60,000 nt of DNA, taken from Tubulanus polymorphus. Lineage: Eukaryota > Nemertea > Palaeonemertea > Tubulaniformes > Tubulanidae. Shown here in pieces: positions 35,745 to 47,228 of this stretch (position 1 is its first letter; the number at the start of each line of letters is the position of its first letter). Position numbers and translations under genes: made by a program. The notes below the pieces were generated by a model, which was not told where the DNA came from, did not search any database, and saw nothing but the letters and a program-made list of their open reading frames with translations. The stretch covers positions 15,552,485 through 15,612,484 of the forward strand of contig NC_134027.1 of assembly GCF_964204645.1 (NCBI RefSeq). The letters run 5' to 3'.

Positions 35745-36462
35745 TCAGAATCAAAATTAAACCAAGCTGCACCATCTACACGAAGTACAGAATATATGTG
35801 CTAATTTACAGAAAAAACGGTCAACACAAGCAGCTTTAATCGTGTCATAAAGAAACATCCACAGACGGACGGACGGACAGAGAGACATGAAAACGATGCC
35901 ATAGATGGGTTCATCTGATGTCGAAAACCATCAATAAAACCCGGAAGTAAAACGGTAGACGAAACCTTGGGTTCACGTGAAGATCTGCTGATCTCTGCGG
36001 CTAAGCCAATCATAGAGGAGTCTTTGCTTTCTGATTGGCTTTTCAAAACCAATATTTTTGCGATCAGATATTCGCGAAAAAGCTCATATAAATTTTAACG
36101 AGGCCCTCTATCAAAATTCAGCTATGTAGAGTTTGGAGAATGGATAAAGCTTTAATGAATGATTTCTATGAATATATGCTCAGTTGCACAGTAAAAGAGC
36201 CTTTGCTCTGGAAACCATGTCATTTTAATTCGCTCCATTTGTATAGTAACAGGCTCAGCCTACGGCTGGCCTAAAAATAGCACCGCCTTGTATGTGAATT
36301 ACAGGCCTACGCACGGAGTAAAGAATAAATAAATGACTAATTTACGGCTACTTCTAGCAACTTATTTCGATAAGTCAGGTCTCAGGTCGTTATACATATA
36401 ATTAAGTTTCTTCTGGTTAAGAATTTGCGGGAAGTTCCATTTTGACAGCATTTGCCCTTTAA

Positions 36463-36996
36463 GAGAACGAATAATCAATTTCTTTTCACAATTACTCAGA
36501 GAAATTTTCAGGATCTTGGGTAAATAGAACTACTTTTGGCTGGAGGAAAGTGTCCGTTTAACAGCATAAACACAGCCTCATGGAAACCCCGACTAGTTAA
36601 AATGAAATCTGTCCTCTTTTGGGGACCACACTTGTCCATTGCCCATTCTACCTAGGATAGGATCCGGGGCAGTGTCTTAGTGTTGTTTTTGGTGCGTGGT
36701 TGTTTTTGGTGCGTGGTTAAGTATTTAGTGTTTTTGTGATTTATTTGCTGCAACATTTTTGGCATGTAGGTTGGTTCTATAGTATTTTTCTGAGTTTCTG
36801 TAAATGTGTGTAAGATGGAAAGCAATTGAGAATCATTGTTTAAGTATTCATTTGAGTAAATAACTTTGCGACAGTGTTTTGTTTGTTTGTCGCCAGTGGA
36901 GAGGAACCTTTACAACCAAGCTTGGTTTTTCATCTTCATCTCTCTCGGGGCAAGCTGAATGGATGTACTGTTAATGAAATTTCAAGAGTTGCCTAC
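36463..36996. other. Makorin intron, minor tandem repeat only
   Basis: A TTGTTTTTGGTGCGTGG unit is repeated twice at about 36685-36720. Nothing else supported. Confidence 0.45.
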
Positions 36997-37274
36997 CTGG
37001 GCTGCAGTATAACTGTCCAGGCACAAATTCAGCTGCTTTCACCCACTGCACAGGGTCTTTGTGTATTGGCGATTCTACAGTCATACCGGACTCAAGGTCG
37101 ACCCCGCTGTCATTTGATTTACCTTTCTTCAGAGTAACAAGCTTATTGTTACAACTAACGATAACTTTATTGAGGGGAGGACATATTTTCCCATGATTGA
37201 TTTCATCAGATGCTGTTTCTATCTGTGGCTTATAAGGTATATTTTGAGGCAGTTTAGGTTTTGAATGGTCATAA
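36997..37274 (-). CDS. mkrn1: Makorin-type E3 ubiquitin ligase, linker exon
   Basis: Exon with a polypyrimidine-TTTCAG acceptor and a GTAGGC donor. It begins by completing the codon left by exon 38845-38970 and gives YDHSKPKLP, the end of the second C3H1 finger and the HSKP motif seen in makorins. It ends with WVKAAEFVPGQLYCSP, the conserved EFVPGQPY-type motif. The middle is a low-complexity linker. A copy of repeat A begins only about 33 bp upstream of the acceptor. Confidence 0.93.
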
Positions 37275-37306
37275 CTGAAAAAAAAAAACAAGACATTAGG
37301 CTAAAC

Positions 37307-38545
37307 AACTAGGGCTCTAGGGACACCATGCCCGCTTGGGAAGTGGTTTCAAATGCTCAACAATCTAACAATTTCAATATTCGATGCCCCCTGGTGACCA
37401 TATACAAAAACCAATGACCTTGAAACTCAACACATTCATAGAACATGTCAGCAGCTACGATTTTGTAATTGATTGTGATAACAAAATCGTTACCAATTTA
37501 ATATGGAAATACTAAGTTATTCTACTATTCAACGCCCCCTGGTGACCATATTCAAAACCAAATAACCTTGTACCTCACCACAATCATAGAACATGTCATG
37601 AACTACAACTTTGCAATTGATCATGGTAACAAAATATGCCTAGGAACCAATATAATCAGGAAATACTAGGTTATTCTAGAATATAGAATAACTAATGTCC
37701 TTAAAACTCTCCACAATCATAGACGATGTCATGAGCTACAACTTTGCAATTGATTGTGGTAACAAAATATGTATTAGTACAAATATAATATAGAATACTA
37801 ATAAAATAAGATATTGTATTATTCAACGCCCCCTGGTGGCCATATACAAAAACCAATGAACTTGAAACTCACCACAATCATAGAAAACGTTATAAGCTAC
37901 AACTTCCTAATTCATTGTCGTAACAAAATATGCTTAGGTATCAATATACTGTCAAACTTTTCCCACCTACGAATGAATACTGATAACACCCAAGATGGCC
38001 ACCAATTGCGTCATAGGGCCTAATTGGCCGTTCAAAAATACCAGTCTCAGGTATAAAACATCCCTTTCCAAAGACTACCCTTCAGCAATTGCAATGAGAA
38101 ATGGCAAACCACTAGGAAGCTACAGGACTCTGAATTCGGGCCAAAATTGACATTTTTCGGCACTTAAAAGCCCTTAGGACAACCATCTTGAGTCCGATCG
38201 ACCCGATTTTTGTTATGCTGATGAACCCTGGGGGGAGTTCAAATATATATGAAAGATCAAGGTAATTGATCAAGGCGTCTTCAAAATTTCCCTCAAAAAG
38301 TTCAAAAATGTGTAATAAGAGCTGACTTTGGCAAACAACAATGGCTGCCAGTCGGCCATCTTGATTCTGACAGGGCCAGTTTTTGGGCTGAAGATGTGTC
38401 TAGGGTAGATACATGTATAAACCAAATATCAAGACATTACCTTGAAGCGTCTTCAAAACTTCCCAAAATAACTGGATTCCGTCTACGGACGGACGAAAAG
38501 TGAACGCAAAAGCCCGCTGGGACTAAAGTCCCAAGTGGGCTAAAA
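37307..38545 (+). repeat. Hairpin/CTAAAAA repeat family A, copy next to makorin exon
   Basis: Starts AACTAGGGCTCTAGGGACAC and ends with the hairpin GCCCGCTGGGACTAAAGTCC...GTGGGC and TAAAAA. One 154-bp unit is partly deleted at about 37680. It lies within the makorin intron, antisense to it, adjacent to the acceptor at 37275. Confidence 0.85.
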
Positions 38546-38749
38546 ATGATATCTTGTTTCTCCGCAGCACCCGGGTAATTTTTTAAGACATAATAAAAGT
38601 TGTAAACAGTTCATTTCTATAGCGGCCAAGTCTGTTATAGTAAATTTTATCACGACTAAAAAAAAATAATGTACAGGGTAGATAGGCGGTCGGCCAGGTA
38701 AACTTTTAATCTCAGCTGAGCGGAGAAACAAGATATCATTTTTTTAGCC
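38538..38749. repeat. Inverted repeat with GGCTAAAAA-TGATATCTTG arms
   Basis: The left arm GGCTAAAAATGATATCTTGT and the right arm (its inverse, ending TTTTTTTAGCC) continue for about 27 bp each, to TTTCTCCGC, separated by about 160 bp. The left arm includes the last nine bases of the repeat A copy. Confidence 0.7.
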
Positions 38750-38844
38750 TTAGTTTCCATGATTGACATTCAACCCAATAACCGTTAAGTATTCCTTTGA
38801 AATATTTTGACCAGGAAGAAGCCAAAAATGAGCATAACACTTAC

Positions 38845-38970
38845 CGACAGCTTGATCCATATGTACAAGCACCTTTTAGATAAAACTTACAAACCATTGA
38901 TGGGTTAGAACTTCGATCATGGGCATAGCGGCAGTTATTTCCTTCTCGACAGATGCCATGCATATAATAT
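38845..38970 (-). CDS. mkrn1: Makorin-type E3 ubiquitin ligase, first C3H1 finger exon
   Basis: Exon with an AATTTTCTAG acceptor and a GTAAGT donor. It encodes YYMHGICREGNNCRYAH, the end of the first C3H1 finger (its first Cys is in the missing upstream exon), then RSSNPSMVCKFYLKGACTYG and SSC, the start of the second finger. Both fingers have the 5-3 spacing of CCCH RNA-binding fingers. I searched the minus strand rightwards for the start exon and did not find a convincing one. Confidence 0.93.
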
Positions 38971-39684
38971 CTAGAAAATTAAGAAAATTATATCGTAATC
39001 ATATTACTAAGATACTTAAGACTTAGAAGCAGGTCTCACAGTTTGTCCTGGAATCTGAAAAGTCCAATTTTCAATAGGCCTAATGCAAGCCGAAAATACT
39101 GAAACTGGGTCAGAGTTTCACAAAAAAGGATTAACTTCTAAATCATAAGATAAAGTGAATTAGATCTGACAATGACGAACACCAATGGCCGCTGGTAAAC
39201 GGAATTACTTAGTGTCGAAATGTCGCTCAGAGAGTCTGTGTGACAGTAGGCTTCGGATGACTAGGGGCTCCCAAGGATCTAACTGCAATTTGGGTCACAT
39301 TTCTACTGTGTTATTAGTGTTATTAAAGAATAGTGTTACGGTAGGTATTTTCAAAAAAAATTCAAAATCATGGAAATTCAATTCAACACAGCATTGTAAT
39401 ATATAATATTACAATTATAATATTGTGAGTCGTCGATTGGTCTCTTGGCGACAAGAAGCTGCTTCATCCCCCATGATATAATTGACGCATCCCCGCCTCA
39501 TTGCGCATGTGTGCAATGCCTCATATGCATAAAGAAATAGGCAAAAACGAACAAAATGGCGGTCTTTCTCGCCGATTTAAAGGTCATTTTCGAGTATGTT
39601 CATCAATCCTTCTAAACAGTGTAAAATGGATATAAAAACGATGATTTAACTGGACTGCACAACTCTGCTGATTCGATTAACAGA
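38971..39684. other. Probable first makorin intron or upstream sequence
   Basis: Contains an AT-rich palindromic tract, AATATATAATATTACAATTA, around 39398-39425. No coding exon recognised. Confidence 0.4.
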
Positions 39685-39688
39685 TTAA

Positions 39689-40652
39689 CCCTCACAATAC
39701 CACTACCGTATGGCATACGGTACAAAAGCTAGCATACCCGTACCGTATGTGATACGGTATCACTTAACCCTTCTTCTAGAAGGGCATATCTATCAGTATC
39801 AGCCGGTGCTGCCATCTGCATAAAATCCAAGGTGGCAACAGCCAGGAAAAAACAATTTGGCTGGATGAAACGGTTCAGCAGCTCGTATATGATGCTGACA
39901 GTGATGCTGGTGACTTGGAATTTGGTAGTGAACAAATTGAGAGTGACAACGAATATGACAGCAGCAGTTCAGATGATGAGAAAATAGGTTTATAGTGCCG
40001 GCAATGATTTTGATGAAAATGAAATCAGTGACAATTTTTTTAGACCCGGTTGATATGGTTGTCATGGCAATGGACACCAATAACAATAATGAAGAACCAG
40101 AAACTGTCCATCCTCAAGGTCACATATATCCAAATAATTTGTCTTATTTGTAAGCCCAATGGTTATCAACACCATGGTATACAATGTATCAGTGTTAAAT
40201 ACATAGGTAACGATTTTCTGAGGCCTGAAATTATGCCCCAATGAAACCCCTTACATCCGGCCTTCCAACATATCGGTGGAGAAGTTGGTAAATGAGTAGA
40301 AAAATAAATTTTTTAGTTGTTCGATTGCTTTGAAATTTTTACTACATAAAGTTACAATTTCAGTTGGAATTTTATAGATCAGTGCACTGGGAGACAGAGC
40401 AGTTTATCTGAAACTTTTTCGTGAATTTTTTTCATTGCGGCCATCTTGGAGTATGTGACCTTGACCTCAAGTTCACTTATATCCACATTATTTATGTCTA
40501 CATTGTTGGCCCAAAAGTTATCAACAACATGCTATATAAATTTTCTGTGTCAGATACCTTGGTAACTATTCTATGAAGTTTCAAATATACCCCTATAAAC
40601 CCCTAAATTACCTCTGGTACAGCAGCGGAGACACTATGTGGTATTGGAAGGG
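39689..40652 (+). mobile_element. piggyBac-like non-autonomous element, complete
   Basis: 964 bp between TTAA at 39685-39688 and 40653-40656. Left end CCCTCACAATACCAC; right end on the opposite strand CCCTTCCAATACCAC. At 39890-39985 the plus strand encodes an acidic piggyBac transposase N-terminal remnant (LEFGSEQIESDNEYDSSSS). The rest is non-coding. It is the full-length relative of the truncated element at 2754-3530. Confidence 0.85.
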
Positions 40653-40728
40653 TTAAGACCTATGTGAAGTATGCACACCTTAAATTAAGCGAAATATCCC
40701 AAAAAGATGATCATAGACAATCAAAAAT

Positions 40729-40775
40729 GGGTAAAAGTGCAGATCCGCACCTCTCGTGATTAACGCAATCTACTG
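40729..40775. repeat. Fragment of the GGTAAAAGTGCAGATCC MITE
   Basis: Shares GGTAAAAGTGCAGATCCGCA and the next about 25 bp with the end of the 214-bp element at 44242-44455. The other end is absent. Confidence 0.7.
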
Positions 40776-41825
40776 AATTACAAATCACTGTTCTCACTTC
40801 AGAATGTCTCACAGAATCCAATGCAGTGATTTATTTTATGATATCTCTTCTAGGAAGCAGATTTTTGGCCCGGTTTTTATCTCAGAATCGTGACGATCTT
40901 TCGATAGGACGCCATATTGGATTAGGAAATCTAAAGCGATGATTTGTCTTAAGTTATTACTGAAACGATGTGAGGGTAATCAGTACATAAAACTAATCAA
41001 ATTTTGGTCAACTGTCACTGGGGTTATTAATGCTAACCGAATTTCATGATATCATCGTTGAAAAAGACAAGAAATTTATATTTTTCTTCCTCAAAATGAG
41101 TGGGTCAAATCTTCACTTTAGATTGACCCTTCCAATGTGGCGTCCGGTTCAAGACGATTTCGAGACAAAATCCAGGCTAAAATGTACTTTCTAGTGTAGA
41201 TACCATAAAATAAACCAGTGTACTGAATTGCTGATGACATTTTGGGACTGAATCAGTGATAGGCCTATTTAATGTAAATGATTGCAGTCCTCCTTATTAC
41301 CGAGATGACGTATTTTACCGAGATGACACGAAATATAGTAATAATAAATATAGCTGCAAGCAGCGATAACGGGTTTCTGCCTTTCTGGATAGAATGTCGT
41401 TCAGGGATGCGAGCAAAGATTTCACCCGAAATCACTTCGTTACATTCCGTTTTTTTGAAAGAGTGCCACCTAGGGGTCAACTCACAACATGGATATGTTG
41501 ACCCACATGTGCTACCACGCCCAAAGTACTAATGTGCCAGGTTTTGGGGAAAATATCATCGAGAAGAACAAAGCTACGGTGTATTTACCTAGTGACAGTT
41601 CAAGCACATATTTGGTTATTATTAGTTCCGAAAAAAAGTCGACTAGATAAGAAAACCGAATTCGGCCCAAAGCACAAATTTGGCCTATAGGGTAAACTAT
41701 GCAGGAGGGAAGGCCTTGTAGTGTTACTATTAGTAGAGGAGTGACAAGTCAGTCTGACTGACAAGTCAAGCAATCAGATAGGGACTACAATTCACATATG
41801 AAATTGACGTCCAATATCCATTATA
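40776..41825. other. Unassigned repeat-rich sequence
   Basis: At about 41346 a TATAGCTGCAAGCAGCGATA motif with a GCTGCAAGCAGC hairpin looks like a repeat start; its end was not found. No gene recognised. The 84-codon frame at 41278-41532 overlaps it and has no domain. Confidence 0.35.
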
Positions 41826-42939
41826 AACTAGGGGTCCAGGGACACCATGCCCACTTGGGAAGTGGTTTCAAATGCTCAACAATCTAACAATTTCAATATT
41901 CAACGCCCCCTGGTGACTATTTACAAAAACCAACGACCTTGAAACTCACCACAATCATAGAACATGTCAGCAGCTACGATTTTGTAATTGATTGTGATGA
42001 CAAAATACGCCTCGTTACCAATTTAATATGGAAATACTAAGTCATTCTATTATTCAACGCCCCCTGGTGACCATATAGAAAAACTAATGTCCTTAAAACT
42101 CGCAACAATCATAGATGATGTCATGAGCTAGGCCTACAACTTTGCAATTGATTGTGGTTACAAAATATGCCTAGGTACCAATATAATAAAGAAATGCCAA
42201 AATATTGTATTATTCAACACCCCCTGGTGGCCATATACGAAATCCAATTACCTTGAAACTCACCACAATCATAGAACACGTTATGAGCTACAACTTTCTA
42301 ATTGATTGTGGTAGCAAAATACGCTTAGGTATCAATATAATGTGGAAAAACGTTTTCCCACTTACGAATGAGTACTGGTGACACAAAGATGGCCGCCAAT
42401 TGCGTCATAATTGGCTGATGAAAAATACCTGTCTCAGGTATAAAACATCCCTTTCCAAAGAATACACATCATCACAAATTGCAATGAGAAATGGCAAACC
42501 AGTAGGAAGCCACAGGACTCAGAATTCGGGCCAAAATTAACAATTGGGCACTAAAAAGGTCATAGGACGGCCATCTTGAGTCCGACCGACCCAATTTTTG
42601 TTATGTTAATGGGCCCTGGGGGGATTCACATATATCCGAAAGATCAAGCTAATTGATCAAAGCGTCTTCAAAATTTCCCTCAAAAAGTTCAAAAATGTTC
42701 AAAAAGCTGATTTTGGCGAACAACAATGGCTGCTAGTCGGCCATCTTGATTCTGACAGGGCCAGTTTTTGGGCTGAAGATGTGTCTAGGGTAGATACATG
42801 TGTAACCCAAATATCAAGACGTTACCTTGAAGCGTCTTCGAAACTTCCCAAAATAACTGGATTCCGTCTACGGACGGCCGGACGGACGAAAAGTGAACGC
42901 AATAGCCCGCTGGGACTAAAGTCCCAAGTGGGCTAAAAA
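41826..42939 (+). repeat. Hairpin/CTAAAAA repeat family A, full copy
   Basis: Starts AACTAGGGGTCCAGGGACAC and ends with the GCCCGCTGGGACTAAAGTCC hairpin plus TAAAAA. Three 154-160-bp units start at 41901, 42055 and 42215. It is right of the last makorin exon seen. Confidence 0.85.
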
Positions 42940-42973
42940 CATAATCACGAACGGTATCATCACTCCCCAATAC

Positions 42974-43007
42974 CATAGAAGTGTAAACTTCAGTTTACAC
43001 TTCTATG
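42974..43007. repeat. Perfect 15-bp hairpin
   Basis: CATAGAAGTGTAAAC, a four-base loop TTCA, then the exact inverse. No transposon ends or gene next to it. Confidence 0.85.
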
Positions 43008-44090
43008 CCATTACTGACTGTCACTGGTCTCTGGCTAGAAATCATTCTTTATCGGTGCAGTAGGTATGAATTTTCAACTGACTTTGTTCTATGACAATAC
43101 CATCGCCGCTGCGTTACGATGTGATGTAGGCCTACATGTACAAGGGACCTCCAATTTGTAATGTATGTGATGTATAAACTGACTTTAGACCGTTTAATAT
43201 CGACGATAACAAGGTATCACCGACGCCGACATTTTCTGATGCTAACTAGTATGACCCGCCTTTTGGACCGGACCAATTCAATTAAGAAAACGCGTACCGG
43301 TACAGTAAATAAATTAACCGCTGTTGATTTTTCGAAGTATTGATATCCACGAACAAAACTATACTATTATAGAATGTTTAAAAGGAACTGCTTTTAATAA
43401 CAGTATGAATAAACTTACTTCACAAACAAGGAAGTACATTTTTAACTTGTGAATGGTCGAACCCCAGTTATTCACAGTAACCTGTGATTTGGATATTCTC
43501 GGAGCCTTCCTTCTTTATTTATTTATTTATGAAATGACGTCACAAACTTTCAGATCCGCGCCAGTATGCGCGCCATGATTGATGATTGCTATTTCCACCG
43601 GTGTTATCTTTAAGTAACTTCAAGTTTAAAATAGGAAGCACAGTAGCCTACATCCATAGAAACTACGCGCAGAAAGAGACAGTTATATTATCATCAGAGT
43701 TTAACATTTCGTTTCAAAGTTGTTAGTAGTCAAATCTAATAGAAGATGATTTTTATGTGACGAAACTCAGTGGAAAATATGTTAAAATAATAATCAGCAG
43801 GAATCAAAAGGGATTCGAACCCACTACGCCAAAGCTGTTCCCCGAACCCCTTGACCTCACGAGTATTTGGAGTCATTACTAGCCGACCAGAATCCGGTCG
43901 TACCAATCACAGCGCTTGTAACTAACGACAGAAGACATCGGATGGTTTTCCCGTTAAATGGACCAAACAGCGAACGTTCAATCGAACAAGGAAGTATTTC
44001 GCAAATCGATATATGACCAGCGCCAGTAATGAAATCACGCTTCGTGAGGCCAGGGGGCTGGTGGAAGCGAGTTCGGGAGTGATACCGGAC
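43008..44090. other. Unassigned sequence with a B-box-like tract
   Basis: At about 43810 the minus strand has GTGGGTTCGAATCCC, which looks like a tRNA-derived B box. Two overlapping minus-strand open frames of about 120 codons at 43857-44287 lack domains and run through a MITE end, so I do not call genes. Confidence 0.4.
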
Positions 44091-44241
44091 CCCTGGCAAG
44101 CGAGGATGGCTGGATACAGGTTGCGACGAGTCGGTAAGCGTCGGGTTGCCCAGTTGCCGTCGCAAGCCGGCTTTATGTCGAACCGATAGAGCAGCAACGC
44201 CAACTCTCGTAGACCCGTTGCTCGTCGACATAAGCCAGCCC

Positions 44242-44455
44242 GGTAAAAGTGCAGATCCGCACCTCTCCGCGTAAACGATTTAATCAATTACGTTAAATAT
44301 CATTGTTTCAGATTCAAAATGTCGTCTGCAATTCAGTACATTGCCATTGCCTGGTTAATTCTTAAGATATCTCCACAGAAAGAAAGATTTTAGCCAAGAT
44401 TCTGTCATTCAGCAGATTGCATCAATCACGAGAGGTGCGGATCTGCACTTTTACC
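44242..44455. mobile_element. 214-bp MITE with 8-bp TSD
   Basis: Ends GGTAAAAGTGCAGATCCGCA, perfectly inverted for at least 25 bp. The 8-bp direct repeat GCCAGCCC flanks it at 44234-44241 and 44456-44463. An 8-bp duplication suggests hAT or P. It sits in the last bases of a truncated GGCTGGCTTATG element (about 44090-44240) related to 12919-13716. Confidence 0.85.
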
Positions 44456-44997
44456 GCCAGCCCTTATTTAGGCCCAGCCAGGTTCATTAATCAGACAACA
44501 CATACCGACACCGAACTTTATTGGTCCAACCTCCCTCAGCCATGCTCACAACTCCTGACCTGACGAATAGGCTTAGTACTATAGGCCTGTAGTAGGGCCT
44601 AGTTCGTGTTAAATGAAAGTCGACTTCCACTCCGGATGAATAGGCAAATAGAGGGTGGCTCCGAGAAAATCCAGATCGGGTCTACGTGGTTTCACCTAAT
44701 TAGTCTGAATACCAGTAGTTGTTACCGGTTCCCTACATCGTCTGAGGCTAAAGTATCATAGAGGTTAACTCCTGTTAATTGCAATGCAACAACTGATTTT
44801 AGTGTCAAATCAAACTTTTGCACTCAAATAAATTAATTAGTTACCTTGTTGACTGAGAAAGGTGCGATATTTCTGAATAGCAAGAATAGCATTATATTTG
44901 ATGTTCTTGCTTTTATAAACGTTATTCTATAGAAAATATGTGCTATTGTACAATTTTGCGATTCTATGCTTTTATACTGCTATTGTAATGTTACTGT

Positions 44998-45211
44998 GCT
45001 CCTCTTTATTATAGCACGGAAGTGCTTTTCTAACGATCTTAAGATTAGCGTACGATCGCAATACGATCGCGTGCTCCTGTGCTATTGTGCTCCTCTTCAT
45101 GTAACTATGAACGGAAGTGCTCTTCTAACGATCGTAAGAATGGCGTACGATCGCAATACGATCGCGTGCTCCTGTGCTATTGTGCTCCTCTTCATGTAAC
45201 TATGAACGGTA
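44998..45211. repeat. About 95-bp tandem satellite with TACGATCGCAATACGATCG core
   Basis: Units start with GCTCCTCTT at 44998, 45089 and 45184. The third is cut by the transposon at 45212 and continues at 49929. The unit core has ACGATCG motifs in both orientations. A complete unit reads GAACGGAAGTGCT across the insertion point, giving an empty-site reference. Confidence 0.85.
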
Positions 45212-46564
45212 CCCAAGTAGCGCTGTGATGTCAGAATGACATCATAATTACGTCATACCTTGATGTCAGGATGGCATCATATCATGATGTCAAATTGATA
45301 TCAGAGTTGCTCATAGGAATGATGTCATATTAATGTCATATCATGATGTTATTCTGACGTCTTTCTGATCCAAAATGATGTCAATATGACATTGATTTTG
45401 ATGATCAGAAATACGTCATTTTGATGTCCCTTTTTAAATCATTTAATTGATGAAAATATGACATCATTCCGACGTTCCATTTGCAACCATTGATTTATTG
45501 ATTCCACTTATCCAAACAAAATCCTTAAAAGGTGTGAATCCTCAGTCTGTAATTGAGCCCACTCATTAAAAACTACTGAAAAGAATCTTATGGTGAATTA
45601 AGGTAAATCGTAGGCTTAATAGCACATTTTATTTTTTTTTACAAAAAATTAAGGCGATGGAATAAAAAATAATCCCGTCATCAAAAAGTGAACATATTCG
45701 TGTACATGGATTCTACAGTTATAGAATTATTGCTGATTTTTTGATACTTAGCCATTTACATTTCGATACAGCTTACAGCTTTACAGTTACAGTTATTTTA
45801 AAATGAATATCTCTTTAGATTATACATACGTTACAAGGTTAAAAATTGTTGTACTAACCTCTACTCTTTTCAAAGTATCTAACAAAATAACAAATTTTTT
45901 ATTCACTTAAATCTAAACCCTGCTCTCTTGTAAGCTACGTCTTCAATTTCATAAACTGTACATAAATATATTGACTCAGTTTATACATAATATTCTATTC
46001 ACAACATTATTTTTTAAAGACTTTACTACATATTTGCTCCTTCATCAGTCAAATTATGCGAGAAATTCCACATTCCGAACAAAAATTGATTAGTCCTATT
46101 ATCAGAATTACTTTGGTATATTAATCAAACTCCCAAGTTATTTATGCCCAAAAAGGAGATGACATTTATGGATTTCAATTCTACTGTTAACTCCACGTAT
46201 CTTGAATCAAAGAACTCGGAAAACCGAATTAGTCGGACTAATTTACAATACTTTCAGAAGCAATACATGTACAAATATTAATTCAACATTTATGGTTACT
46301 TGGCATTCGTCTGACAAAAAATGGCGGTCCTGAAAGATTTGATTTAAAGCGTAGTCTACTAACCTGACGTTAATTAGATATGAAAATGACAAATGTTCTA
46401 CGGGTTAAATCGAAGAAACATCCTCATTGGTCCGATCAAATGATCATTATAACTGGTTGAAATTCATAGAATACAACTGTTATTCGGAATATTGAGAGAT
46501 CAAACAAACATGACTTAGATAAAAGAAAACCTTTCAACTACATATACATCGAGAATACTAAGTT

Positions 46565-46840
46565 AGTTTTCAAGAAAACGTCAACATTTAAAACAGATCC
46601 TGAAACACCTCAAGCAGAATTAAACCAAAAAGTAGTCTCTTTTGAAATTTGCTAGCTAGTTTTCAAGAAAACGTCGACATTCAAAACAGATTTTGAAACG
46701 GATTTAAGCAGAATTAAACAAAAATGTAGTCTCTTTTGAAATTTGCTAGCTAGTTTTCAAGCGAAACGTCAACATTTAAAACAGATCTTGAAACAGTTTT
46801 AAATAGAATTAAACAAAAATGTAGTCTCTTTTGAAATTGT
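46565..46840. repeat. Three 93-94-bp tandem units in the CACTA-like element
   Basis: Units at 46565, 46658 and 46752 begin AGTTTTCAAG and contain GTAGTCTCTTTTGAAATT. They lie in the non-coding left half of the transposon. Confidence 0.85.
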
Positions 46841-47228
46841 TGGTAGAGAGTTTAAAAAATCATAAGCTCATAAAGGCAAAACACCACATGAGATTTCATT
46901 TTTAAATAAGTATATAGGTTGATTAATAACAGATGTTTTCTGGAACATTTTTTCCCTTGTCAGATTAGAATGCGGCTGAATTCATACTAATACATGTATT
47001 CAGATTATGTACATGACTATTGATTACCTCAAGTTGAGTTTATTTATAAAATAACCGAATAGAATTTGATTTAAACACTGAGTTAGAATTATCTAAAGAC
47101 GTTAAGCATGAACTATGAGCCGTGTTAATGTTCCAGAAATGTTTCGTGATGAATAAATTTATGAAATTTAATCATTTGAAAATGAGCTCTTTCGTGGTGT
47201 TTTCTCTCTTATATGTAACATACTAAAT

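Larger units (their letters stand above)
32032..36277 (+). mobile_element. Large CAAGAGCCCC...GGCCTAAAAA element, copy E2
   Basis: Interrupts the MITE 31581-36458. The empty site in the inner MITE copy reads AACATAAAAAATAGCG; here AACAT is followed by CAACAAGAGCCCCAAGGGGC, and the host sequence resumes after GGCTGGCC with TAAAAATAGC. This fixes both ends. Inner insertions are the MITE 33392-34034 and the hAT-like element 34637-35744. About 2.5 kb remains as its own DNA, with no recognised gene. E1 shares about 0.55 kb at the 5' end and 0.35 kb at the 3' end. Confidence 0.75.
31581..36458 (-). mobile_element. TTAA-type MITE split by a 4.2-kb insertion
   Basis: The left arm 31581-32031 starts AGAGCAAATGCCATCAAA; the right arm, about 36278-36458, ends TTTGACAGCATTTGCCCT next to TTAA at 36459-36462. 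Joined, the arms make about 630 bp and match the intact 643-bp copy at 33392-34034 in inverse orientation. The left target site is TCAA instead of TTAA. The AGGGCAAATGCC ends and TTAA target suggest piggyBac or Kolobok mobilisation. Confidence 0.8.

Noticed and set aside
840-38970. A processed makorin pseudogene
   Set aside because: The exons are separated by introns with GT-AG sites and consistent phases, and none carries a stop or shift.
39541-39600. Start exon of makorin
   Set aside because: The only ATG with good context (CAAAATGGCGG) is on the plus strand, opposite to the gene, and gives no zinc-finger sequence.
43857-44287. Two overlapping minus-strand open frames of about 120 codons
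   Set aside because: They run through a MITE terminus and a tRNA-like tract and show no domain or codon signal.
45000-45211. A CRISPR-like repeat array
   Set aside because: Units are contiguous tandem repeats without unique spacers, in a eukaryotic setting.
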